Below, one piece after another: positions 12,917 through 23,658 of a stretch of DNA of 64,000 nt (positions within the stretch are counted from its first letter, which is position 1; the number at the start of each line of letters is the position of its first letter). Both the position numbers and the translations under genes were made by a program. This stretch comes from Hypomesus transpacificus (Eukaryota; Chordata; Actinopteri; Osmeriformes; Osmeridae): positions 513,951-577,950 of the forward strand of contig NC_061083.1 of the NCBI RefSeq assembly GCF_021917145.1, in the 5' to 3' direction. Below the pieces are notes generated by a model. That model was not told where the DNA came from. It made no database searches and saw only the letters and a list, made by a program, of their open reading frames with translations.

Positions 12917-13330
12917 TGTAACGACTGTACACAGAAAAACGTGTGTAAGTTATATGTTTGGCTGTTAGTTGGTTGTTTACCAGTAGTGTTCGTGGGGTCC
13001 GACATGCCAATCAACCTGCTGTCTGCCAATCACGGGAATGCCCGGAATGTTCGGATGCCGGGCATCCTGGTGGTTGGCGGGGGGGCATGGAAGGGGGTTG
13101 GGCAGGGGGATGGAGCATTCAAAGTTAAGACCAGGTTTAGTGTCTGTTCTTTATGTTAAGTCTGGGTTTCACAACAGACGGTCATTATTTCACTATTTAC
13201 ACTACCTTTCATTTATTTAGCGTGGGCCAGGGCCAAACAGCTGTTTGGCTTAGCCTGTGTACCGTGTGGTTAATAAACGTCATCTTATGCCTGGACGATT
13301 GTTCCTTTCTGACCTAGTCAGGTCATTACA
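12917..13330 (+). repeat. Possible solo LTR
   Basis: The segment begins TGTAACGACTG, ends GGTCATTACA, and carries AATAAA near 13,272, an arrangement expected of an LTR. No flanking duplication is visible, so the boundaries and the call are tentative. Confidence 0.35.
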
Positions 13331-14270
13331 ATAGATTTCAAATGGCTAAAGGATACTGTTGTTGTTTTAAGACAACAACTGTTTGAAAATGAAAAAAATG
13401 AAATTGAATCAACTACAGGGGGGTACGACAACTACGCTGTTAGCTACTAAGGTAGTGCTAAGAGCTAAACAAAAACAGAGACAGAGACATTTCTCTTATC
13501 TGAATCTGTTATGGAACCAAATTGCCAATATGCATCTTATTCTATGGCTCTGCAGCGGAAGGAGCAGCTAAGAGCTCCCCAGTCAGCCATACAGCAATCC
13601 TCCATGCATAATACATCAGCCTCCAGCAGGTTCGGCACATTGGCTTCGCAAGGCACATTCACGTGACTTCACGTGTTGTGTTTGTTCCTCATTATAAACC
13701 GGGCGCAGCAGCATGTTTAGTTCTGGTACTCTTTACTCAATAACAGTGTTATAACTCTTTATTCAATAACCATCCTAACACATGTGGTCACTCATCTCCC
13801 ATCCACAGGTCTACCCACCCAGAGCATAATCACAAGATTATTGAATAGTGTGCATAGAAACTGGCCAATGAAAATCAAAGCATTATTGAGACACATTGAT
13901 ATTGCGGTCAAAGTCTCACTCTACTGGAGTGTGTCCTGCCAGATCATACTGTACGATGGGGGATTTCGCTGGGACGTGCACTTTTTAGGAAAGAGTGGAT
14001 GCACTGTGTGTGAAAGCCTACTGCTGGTCAGCTCTTAGTGATACAGGCTGTGACACTTACCCAGCACCAGGTAGATAGTAATGAGGAGGGAAGATGGATT
14101 GAGACAGATGCTTAGGAACAGCTATAGAAACGGAGTGTCACCTAATTTTTCACAAAGGTGGGTGTAGTCCGTGAGTGGTGGAAAGTAGCCTATTATCTTA
14201 GTCCATAGTGAAATAGGCTACTTCTGCTCCCCTCACATTAGTTACAGTACGTCATCTTCACAGAAAAGTC
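13331..14270. other. Intergenic, nothing recognised
   Basis: No exon, RNA gene or paired repeat ends recognised in this stretch. Confidence 0.4.
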
Positions 14271-14753
14271 TAAGGGCCTCATGTAGGCCCTACATACATT
14301 TGCAAACATAACGTTATTAGCGGCATGGACAACCCGCAGATTGCGCACGCTGTGATACTTCAGTGTACGTCGCAGGGGCGGACTGGCCATCGGGGATACC
14401 GGGGGAATCTCCGGTGGGCCGACAGGGTTGGGATGGTCACCACTTTTTCCCCCCAGTTGTGGCAAAAATCCTTTCAGATCGTCTCCTCTCCCTATGTCTT
14501 CGTCTTGCTCGGATTACTGCTGTCATTTCACCAGGAGGCATATGCGAGGGAACCTGCGCGTATCCAGCTTCTTTTTCACGTTCACGGGCGTTTTTTCTAC
14601 ATACCGCACTTTACGCATCCCCTCCCATCTCTTTAAGGGAAACTCCCACTTTCCCCTTGACCCTCCCATGAATCAGGGTCGGACTGGGAGTAAAAATAGG
14701 CCCTGGACTTTGATCCAGACCGGCCCACCAGAACCAGTCCCGTATACGCCAGC

Positions 14754-15379
14754 CAGGGGCGTTGTTAGACTTTTTTACTGGGGCACGTACCCCAGTATAA
14801 ATCTGCTGTGCCCCAGTGAACAATTTATTTTATTAGTCAGTGCACTAATTTAGACTGATAATCCCGGAAAAATAAACGCAGTATTCCAATCAACGCTTGT
14901 GCCTGCAGAATTTCATGTCAGCACACTCTTCTGAGCTTGCCAAATAGTACTGCAGCAGGCACACAAGTCCAGGTGTCGGACTCGTACACAAGTAAGGTAG
15001 GTAGGCTAAGAAAACATAACAAAACAAAGTTTCAAAAGGATAGGCCTACCGAGCATCTTATTTTGACTAAAACATAGAAACATTATTACATGAAGCTCAT
15101 AAAACAGTATTTGCGCTCAAATTAATGAGAAAATTAATGCGCTTTTATTAATTATTGATGTCCCTGCCAATGCTGATATCAAACTTGCGGACTGAATGGA
15201 TAAAATTCCACAGCCTATTTTTACTCCCAGTCCGTCCCTGCCCTGAACTGTTGTTTAGTGGGTTAAGGAGAGTTTCTATAGCCGAGTAGTGTATTGTGCA
15301 GAGCACTTTTGGAAGAATTTTTTTTTTTTTAAATAGGGGCCTGTGCCCCAGTAGAGTTTTATGTCTAACAACGCCTCTG
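14754..15379. mobile_element. Nested non-autonomous hAT element
   Basis: Ends CAGGGGCGTTGTTAGAC and (reverse complement) CAGAGGCGTTGTTAGAC are flanked by ACGCCAGC (14,746-14,753) and ACGCCACC (15,380-15,387), 7 of 8 identical. A fragment of the same family lies at 36,804-36,960. Inside at 15,213-15,240 is an unexpected inverted copy of the end of the enclosing hAT (see findings). Confidence 0.75.
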
Positions 15380-15839
15380 ACGCCACCACAGCGAGCGCCC
15401 TGCTAATGCATGCAAATTCTGTGCCTGATGTGATGCTAGTTTATCCTGGCTGCCAGCCCAACTGAGCCCCACCCACAAAAAACAATTGGGTCGTGAAGTT
15501 GGGTCTGGGGAACCTCGGTTGGGGGAAAACAATGTCCGAATAGGAGCTGTTCGGACCAATCAAATTGTCAGGGCGGGCTTTATACGATGATGGACAGATG
15601 ATCAACAGTAACGTAATCAACTACGTCACCAAAGAGTGCTTGGGTTGAATTCGTTTTCAACAAACAACATACTACATTGCTCTTATTGGTTGTAGGTGTA
15701 TCCAATTGAGCGAAGAGGCATTTGTTTAACGAGTTCAGTTGAAACACATACTCCCCCCACTTCCCAATACTCACAGCCCAACGGAGAGTTCTCAGACTTA
15801 TATTCTGAATAGAATTAGAGAGGCAGTTAGAACCAAAAC

Positions 15840-16624
15840 TGTACTGTACTGTAGCTAGTGGTATGTGCCAGTGGAGCGAGTGGTACGTGACAGTGATTAG
15901 TGGTACATGCCAGAGCCTCCACTGGCACATGACAGTGGCTAGTGGTACGTGCCAGTGCCCCTACTGGCACCTAGTGGTATGTGCCAGTGGAGCTACTGGT
16001 ACTTGACAGCAGCTAGTGGTACGTGAAAGGGCCTCCACTGGTACATGACAGTTACTGTTCTGTTGATAGTGGTACACAACTGTCTCGTTGCATTGGCTGT
16101 ATTGCAGCTTTTGTTTATTGTTATGTAGCATAACTACCCCGCGGCCATTTTAGAATAGGAGAACAGGCTATAAACTTTTATTTTTTAAATGTGTGGCGCC
16201 TGCGGAAACCCGAGGATGTTGCGGCTGCTCATTGTTGGCTATAAGCCATAAAAGATCAAAAATCGTTTTCTGTCAAAATTCAGATTTTTTATGTTTTGTG
16301 TAGTTAACACATTTCGTGTGTACAATTCTGCTTTACATTACAGTCACACCATTACACTATAAGCAATATCATGTCTAAATCGACTTTGTATGGTGAGCTT
16401 GTAGTGAGACATCAAAAGTATGGTTTGAAGTCTGTTAGCACGAACAGTTCACTTATTTAAAAAAATAAAAGTTTATAGCCTGGAGGCACTGGCATGTAGG
16501 CCTACCACTAGCTTCTGCCACGTCCCACTAGCTCCACTGGCACATACCACTACGTGCCAGTAGAGACACTGGCATGTACCACCAGCTACTGTCACGTACA
16601 GTGGAGGCATAGGCACGTACCACT
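15840..16624. repeat. Inverted array of a GTGCCAGTGG-type minisatellite
   Basis: About 15,850-16,060 repeats variants of 'TAGTGGTACGTGCCAGTGG' in one orientation with local inversions; 16,480-16,624 holds the same motif mainly inverted. Together they make a loose palindrome around a non-repetitive 16,070-16,470 core. The array resumes at 17,440-17,486 after the hAT insertion at 16,625. Confidence 0.75.
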
Positions 16625-17439
16625 CAGTGACGTGCGGTGATGTCAGTAAGAGCGTAGGCACTGAGTTATGAAAGACAGATTACCTAATTTATTGTTAGGC
16701 TAATATGTCAAAACAGTAAATGCAGTAAACAGTAGGCAGTAGTTTACAGCCGCTGAATGTTAGCACAGCCACATAGCCAATCTTTTCATACCAGTCTGTT
16801 TGAAAAGATCGAAAACATGTTGTCCCTTTTGCTGCAGTAGTCCATCTAAGTCTGGCGTAGACCTCCCTCTTGCTATTAACTCCTTTTTTGAATAAAATCG
16901 AGCTTGGAGAAGTTCCTCAACTCTGATATCGGCAGACACCGCTGCTGTCATTTTGACTTGAATTTTGCGGGGATTATGTTTACAACGTAGCCAGTGTAGT
17001 GAGTTAGCTGCGCAGATTTCCAGTAATATCTCGATTTTAATTGGTCCATGTTTGATACGTAACGTAGATGATTACTGGCATAACATATTTACGTGCAAAG
17101 GCACAGCAGAGTTGTGCTTTTCGACGTACATGTTAAAGAATACAGGATCGAAGTTTTTTTTTTTGTTGAGTTTTTCGTTGTCGTCCGCAATGAATGGACA
17201 GTAAAAGCACTGCTTATTCTACCATTTTGTTGTATTTGATTATGCGTAACTGCTACATTTGTCATCGCAACGTCTAAACAATTGGAATAACACACGTATT
17301 GCATATATAAATCCCAAGAATAATCAGTAAAAATACAAATACAAGTTTATTAAATACAAGTATTTAATAAACATTTTTACGTTTGAATTTTGGCAGGGTA
17401 GGCAGTGCCTACCTTGCCTACCCTGACTGCACGTCACTG
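16625..17439. mobile_element. Non-autonomous hAT element with perfect TSD
   Basis: The ends CAGTGACGTGC are an exact 11-bp inverted repeat. The duplication GTACCACT is exact at 16,617-16,624 and 17,440-17,447. The target is the minisatellite array, whose motif is continuous across the insertion. It is 815 bp and non-coding. Confidence 0.92.
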
Positions 17440-17486
17440 GTACCACTAGCCACTGTCACGTGCCAGTGGAGGCACTGGCATCAGTG

Positions 17487-18280
17487 CCGGTGTTACGTCC
17501 CAACTGGTTCCCAATTCAACTGGTTCCCCAGCTGTGCGTGCACCTACCCGAATGTAGGCTACTCATCACGTAGGCTACTTGGAGTTGTCTCAAGGCAATA
17601 GCCATATTAACCACCTATCTTTTGGGGTTAGGCTACTGGAGTTCACCCAAAACAGCTGGTTACCTGTTAGGGTTACTTTGCCATGATTATCAGAAGTATG
17701 ATCATGTCTGTGCCCACGTTTCTATATCATGCAGCGACGATTTAAGTATTACTTTGCAATATGTGGTGTCATTAGCCTAAGAGTCTGTGATATCGTGGTT
17801 AACATGGCCTTGAGACAACTCCAAGTACGTGATGAGTAGCCTACATTCGGGTAGTGTCTATGGGAACCAGTTGATTCAGAAGAAGCCAAATCAAAATGTT
17901 ACCTGAAGGCCAATGTAGTTAACAAGTACATAATCATGTCGCCTTCACTTCAGAGCTGGTATGGCACGTGGCGTGGCGAGTCATCGGACTTACGTGTGAA
18001 CGTATTTTTGCTCTAGTGGGATCGAATCCCACTTCATGCGAGCCTGCAAATGTTTTATTTTGTCTCCATTTATTTTGTCGCAAATGGTAGCCTTATGTAG
18101 TGCGCACGTAGGGTATTGGCCTACTTTCATATTTGCAGCAGCAAATATGAGATCCGACTTGAAAATCGCCAGTAATATGTTTGCGAATTTGTGACGAATC
18201 TGGTGATGGAGGCGGACTGATAGGTGCACGCACAGCTGGGGAACCAGTTGAATTGGGAACCAGTTGGGACGTAACACCGG
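17487..18280. mobile_element. Palindromic element with perfect 58-bp terminal repeats
   Basis: 17,487-17,544 and 18,223-18,280 are exact reverse complements (outer motif CCGGTGTTACGTCCC). A second inverted pair lies inside (17,545-17,596 against 17,808-17,866). A box-B-like GGATCGAATCC at about 18,020 hints at tRNA ancestry in the middle. No target duplication was identified. Confidence 0.65.
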
Positions 18281-18852
18281 TCCTAGCACATTGGGCGCCC
18301 CGGGCGAGTTTATCACTTGCAGTTTTTGGAGCTTTTTGTAAAACAAACAAACATAGCCGTTTTTTCAATAGATAAAACATTGTCTAGTGAAGGTAATTAC
18401 GTTGATGTTTTTTAGCCTGGTTTTCTATCTGTATTTTGTCTCTGCTAGCTTTCGATCTGTCAGTGTAAGGGCTGCATAGACGTTCATTTGGAATAGACCA
18501 ACCGTCCTTGGGGAAAGGGGGGCCGGCCAACCGTGTTGCTGGCCAACCGTGTCGCTCAACCTTCTGACAATTTTTTTCTTAGTAGTAAAAAAATATATAA
18601 GGCAAGCAGCCCTCCGGCCCAGGTGCTTCGCCCCATCGGGAATTCTCCCGGTGCTCCCGATGGCCAGTCCGCTACTGCCGTGAATGCATATGGATGACAC
18701 GGAAAAGCGCAATTTGCCATTTTCAGTGCCCGCGACAGGCTTTTACCTCAGTGCGGCATGTTTGTACATAGCCTACCTCGCCATGCTTTTACGCTCAAAT
18801 TGCGAAACAAGTACACCTGAAGTGGGTGCAAAAGCGTTAGTACATGAGGCCC

Positions 18853-20105
18853 TAAGTGTTTACATTCTCTCCTCTTTTAGCCAACATAATCAATGCAGGC
18901 AGTTGTTTAGCAAGTAATTCATATAAATCAGTTGTCCTTCCTCCTGGCTGGTATCAGGCCCAACAGATGCCGCTTCAGGCTCAGCTGGCCTGACTCCCCA
19001 GTCCCCACACCTCAATGAACCAGCCCAACTCAACAAGCAGATGAACAGCATTGTGTCAGTTGGCATAATTGCAGGGGGTTCGTGGGAATTTCTTTTTTAA
19101 ATACTACATTTCAATGATAAGAATTCAAACACTATAATTATTCTTTTCAAACAATGATAATTTTATTAAACAAAAACAGCTTATTGTCTGTGTTGGATAA
19201 TGGTCAGTTTGAAGCATTGAGTGAGTTTTTCTGTAAAAGTGACAGCCCATCTTAAAACAACAGAGTAGAAAACTGTAAAAGATAGAACGTTTCTCATAGA
19301 GGGGTACCAGTCTTGCATGAAATGGTGAATTTCCCTGTTTGCAGACTGCAGAATGTTGCACGCATGTCAGCATAGTGTTTGATTTTCTAAGCTCATTGTC
19401 CGTAAAGATAGTAGCCTACAGTAAGTATTGGACTAAGAGTTGCAAACCTGTAAAGGTAAAGTTATTTAAAGCTTTGAATTGATCTATTGGGTTCTGAAAG
19501 TGTGGTAACAGCAATTGTGTAGAGTTTGGGTGACCTGTGGTGGAGGGGTGGTGGAGAGGGATATATTTTTGCTGGGCCCTAAATCTGTGGCAGCGCCCCT
19601 GTGTGTGTATACCAGATAAGGTTCTCCAGTACAGCTTTCCACTAGATGTTTAGCATACACCCGGCGTGTCTGCTGTACATGAGGTGCGGTCATTCATCAC
19701 ACTAACAGAGATCATCCATTGGGAGCCCGGTGACCATCAAATGTCCGTTCTTAGCACTCCAGAGATCCATTCTCTCTCCTCCAGTATTCCAACATCCCCC
19801 TTTGGTCAGGCATATTTATCACTGCCGGAGTGGTGGCAAAAATTGTTTTTGACACATGCAAACATCGAGAAGGGTCTAGGTAGAGAAAGAAGTCACTATG
19901 ACCGTGAGTCCCTTCTTGCTCCCTCCCCTCAGCCCTCCATAAAACAGACTAGTGATGGGAAAGCCTTAACAAAAAAAGACTGGGCCATGATATAAAACAG
20001 TATGGGAAAGAAAAGATGGAACGAATGCTTGGGAATCTGCAGGAGCAGGTTTGTTTACACACAGGCACATTTGGAGTGCAGTTTATGAAAACAAGACAAG
20101 GTTTC
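18853..20105. other. Intergenic, nothing recognised
   Basis: No exon, paired transposon ends or RNA gene recognised. Confidence 0.4.
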
Positions 20106-21887
20106 ATGCAAGACTAGCGAGGTATGTACAAACATGCCGCACTGAGATAAAAGCGCAGACTGCCTATCGCGGGAACTGAAAATGGCAAATTACGCTTTTC
20201 CCTGTCATGCATATGCATTCACAGGAGGGTCAAGGGGAAAGTGGGAGTTTCCCATAAACAGATGGGAGGGGATGCGTAAAGTGCGTCTAATTATGTCTTC
20301 CGCGGTAAACTCCTGTGAAAGCACACTTATTCATTCATTCATGCATTCATTGTTCCCAATATGATAATCAGAGGAGGCCAGTAGGCGTGGAAACTGACGT
20401 TCAGACATTGCAATCAATCCAGAGCCATAGATTCAATCTAGCTAATGCCTGGGACACACTGGCTGCGAAGTGCCGTGAAGCGCCACAATCTGCTACGAAT
20501 GGCGCAATGCTGTTCACACTAGACGCGCATTTCTCCACGCCGGTTACCAAGCCTTTCACCTTCTCTGAGCTTTCCTTTTATACATGTAAACCTGACATGG
20601 TACATAAACATGGCATTGGCTCCCCTGGAAGTTGGCTATTTAGGCAACTTGTTGCTCCAACAACTGTCGCAACAGCATCCCATTCCCAACATAGCGTGGC
20701 AACGTTTGGCTTTTGTTGCCGTAGTCTTTGTAAAACATGTGCGGTGGCGCATACAACTCCATGTAGGACTAAGCTACATTTCATCTTTGATGATTAACTT
20801 TGTGTCGTCAATCTTCACAAATTTCCTTTCTGCTTGATTGGGGGCTATGACAGATCGTTTATCTCGCTCTTACACACAGGACAAATATGTTGGTTTGACA
20901 ATCAACAATCAGGATTTTTTATTTTAAAATGTTTACATTTTGAGATATCGTTTTTATCGGGGTAAACAAATGGTTGGCCGGTCAGCGTAGTGAAGTTGGG
21001 TGTTAAGTGATAGCCCACAACTAACGTGGTAAAATCTTTATAAAATGTTTGTTTATCCAAATATCATATATGGTGAATTCAATCTTTGTTTTCAACGAGG
21101 TCGGCCAGCTTGGCCATGTAGGCTATGTTGTCCATGACAGCAAGGATGAATGTAATGCTATATAATCGAATACAAAGCGTTGAAAACGATTAGCCAATGG
21201 TGTGTCAAATACCGCCTACCTATTTTGATTGACACATGTAATTAACATATTGACATGAAGAACTACAGGCATGATTGAATGAATGAATAAATAAATGAAA
21301 GAATAAAATAATAAATAAATACATAAATTCATGAATACATGAATACACAAATAAATACATAAATACATGTAAAGTTTAAGGTAATATTGATTGACAATTG
21401 TGCATTCATTAATACATGTATTCATTTATTTATGTCTCAATGCATGGATGTGGACATTTATTTATTCATTCATTCGTAAATATGGCAGGTTTGGTCCTCC
21501 ATATTACAGATTAAGCAGCCATGCAATATTACAGTTACTGGAAGAAATCAAAGATTACATCGAATCTCCGACTCAGCGTTCACATTCCATTCCAGCAGTT
21601 GTTAAACTCCTCGCTACATTACAAATATTGGCAGCAGGATAATTTCAGTCATCGCTGTTTTGACTTTGGTGGCTGATCCATGATAGAAAGAGAGAAGGAG
21701 GCCCATTCAATTGCTTGTTTAAATGCTCGCTATGTACGGTATAGTGGGCGGAGAAAGGCGCTGATTACCTGATGACCTGCAGGTTTCGTAAATACGTTGT
21801 AAACTGAAGTATCACAGCGTGTGCAATCTGCGGGTTGGCCATGGCGCCCTTTAACGCTACGTTTGCAAATATACGAACATGAGGCCC
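20106..21887. mobile_element. Inverted, partial copy of the 14,274 Harbinger family
   Basis: The right end (to 21,887) and about 95 bases inward match 14,274-14,370 in reverse complement; 20,180-20,290 matches both flanks of the hAT at 14,674-18,677. The other terminus (expected before 20,106) is missing. Compared with the other copy it carries about 1.2 kb of extra sequence between 20,300 and 21,780, including the AT-rich palindrome below. Confidence 0.6.
21270..21476. repeat. AT-rich ATAAATA-type low-complexity palindrome
   Basis: AATAAATA/AATACATGA-type runs at 21,275-21,370 are answered by TTTATTTAT/ATTCATT runs at 21,405-21,476, giving a cruciform-prone sequence. It explains the tyrosine/isoleucine-rich spurious frames here. 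Confidence 0.7.
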
Positions 21888-23603
21888 TGAGTGTCATTAG
21901 CTCAGCTTGGTGTGATGTCTGGTATACACTGTTGTTGGAAGTTTAGTCCGTACAAACTAACACACACACACACACTTACACAAATAAACACCAATCACCA
22001 GCCCGCCAAGGCTGAACAAAATGGCGGAACCATTACAAAAGCAGACAAGAACAAGTAACTAGAATACAAGGCTACTATTAATATAAACTAAGCCACCTCG
22101 ACTCTAGACAAACCATTGTCAAGTAAAAGAGTACATGCATATTACTGTATAGATGACCTTCATGACATTGTTAGGCCCGTTCTACAATAATTTATCATCA
22201 TACAGTTATCGTTCAGTCTACACATTACTGCAGGTTTTCATGGAACTTATTTATATTCTGACCTTCTTCAAGGATACAGAGCTATCTTGTAATTCTCGAG
22301 CGAGGACTAGCATGAAGGTTTCCATTTAAATATAACTTTTGTAGTCTAACAATAAAGACTTACAAAATCTGACTGATGGATGTGCTTGCATTCCTGGTGC
22401 AAAAGTTAGTTGCCGTTTAATGATCACGCGGAGCGATTGGATGGTGCAGAGGTGGGAAAAGAAGAGAAGGATGAAGTAGGATGGGCAAGGAGAAGGGAAG
22501 ATAAATGAAGAGTTCAGCACGTGCTCTGAAGGAGACAGCAGCAGATAGAGTCAAGACACAGGGGCGTGAGAGGTAAGGAGAGTAGAAAACGATTAGATAG
22601 TGTTTTGTCTGTGTTTGGGGGGATGGGGGGGGTCCGTGAGTGGGTTTCTCGGATCAAGTGTAGGCAGATAATAGGATTGGTGGAATGTTTAATTAGATCA
22701 GCCTTCTGTCGTGTTGCCGAATCACCGAGCCATCAATGTCAACACTGCCACCTCCCAACTCTAGCTGACTCTCCTCCTAACAAGCCTCAGGCATGCTTTC
22801 CCAACCCTCCCAACTGACAGCATACTTTCCACAGAATCAGAATCAGAAAGGGATTTATTCGCCATGAAAGTTTGCACAGACAAGGAATTTGCTTTGGCAG
22901 GAAGGTGCATACAATAAACATATAGGAATCTTAAATTTAGATATATGGTCTAACTATACTAAGGATACATAAACTAGCAATACTAAGTGGAATACAATTT
23001 AAAATAAAATATACAATAAAGTAGAGTATAAGTTGCCACAAAATAAAATACAAGTTGCCAATTTACAGTATAAAAAACAATATAAAATACAAATATTACA
23101 CGAATTGTGAGTAATCATTGTCACATTGTCATTTACTTGGATTCTATACCGAAATAGGTCAAACCTCTTGAATATATTTCCTTTTTTATACCACAAATCT
23201 GAAAGACACTAAAATGTTAGCCATCTCTATCTTGCTCTACTTTTTGCTGGGGTTTGACAGGAGCATCAAGCAGTGTTCCCAGTAGTGAATATTGAATTCC
23301 TTTTCTCCTGGGGCAGCCCAAAAAAAGTGCACAATTTTAACCAAAAATTCTTGGCAAGACTGACCGACAGACATACTGGCGGGCAGAGTGAGGGACGGAA
23401 GGTTCTGGCAGGAAAAGCAAGCTTGATTAGATGGGAGCAGGCTGGAACCACCGCGACTCAAATGGCCACTTCTACACCCATGTATGCCAAGTAGACAGAA
23501 CAGGGGCACAGGTTGAGGAAGTAAGGAGAGAGAGAGAGGGGGGGTGATTGAAAAAAAGAAGAGGAGAGAGAAGGTGATCAGGAAAGCGATAGAGAGAGAG
23601 TGA

Positions 23604-23658
<55 letters not shown>

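Larger units (their letters stand above)
14674..18677. mobile_element. 4-kb hAT-type insertion, itself full of insertions
   Basis: Left end CAGGGTCGGACTGG and right end (reverse complement) CAGTAGCGGACTGG are flanked by CCATGAAT (14,666-14,673) and CCGTGAAT (18,678-18,685), 7 of 8 identical. The inverted paralogue at 20,180-20,290 reads continuously from one flank into the other with a single TGTGAAT, independent proof that this block is an insertion. No intact transposase ORF is seen; the interior is occupied by repeats and later insertions. Confidence 0.8.
14274..18852. mobile_element. Harbinger-like element, split by nested hAT insertions
   Basis: Ends are GGGCCTCATGTA (14,274) and TACATGAGGCCC (to 18,852), flanked by TAA on both sides (14,271-14,273 and 18,853-18,855); 3-bp duplications fit PIF/Harbinger. 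Without the hAT at 14,674-18,677 the element is only about 575 bp, hence a MITE. A related inverted copy at about 20,110-21,887 lacks that hAT and so shows the empty site. Confidence 0.75.

Noticed and set aside
14373..14427. A further complete hAT starting at the CAGGGGCGGACTGG end at 14,373
   Set aside because: No right end with a copy of the flanking GTACGTCG was found; it may be a solo or captured terminus.
14674..15240. hAT element bounded by 14,674 and 15,240
   Set aside because: The flanks agree at only 6 of 8 bases, and the empty-site paralogue at 20,180-20,290 shows that the true partner of 14,674 is 18,677.
17990..18380. tRNA gene at the box-B-like GGATCGAATCC
   Set aside because: No matching box A and no cloverleaf I could pair; it lies inside an inverted-repeat transposon.
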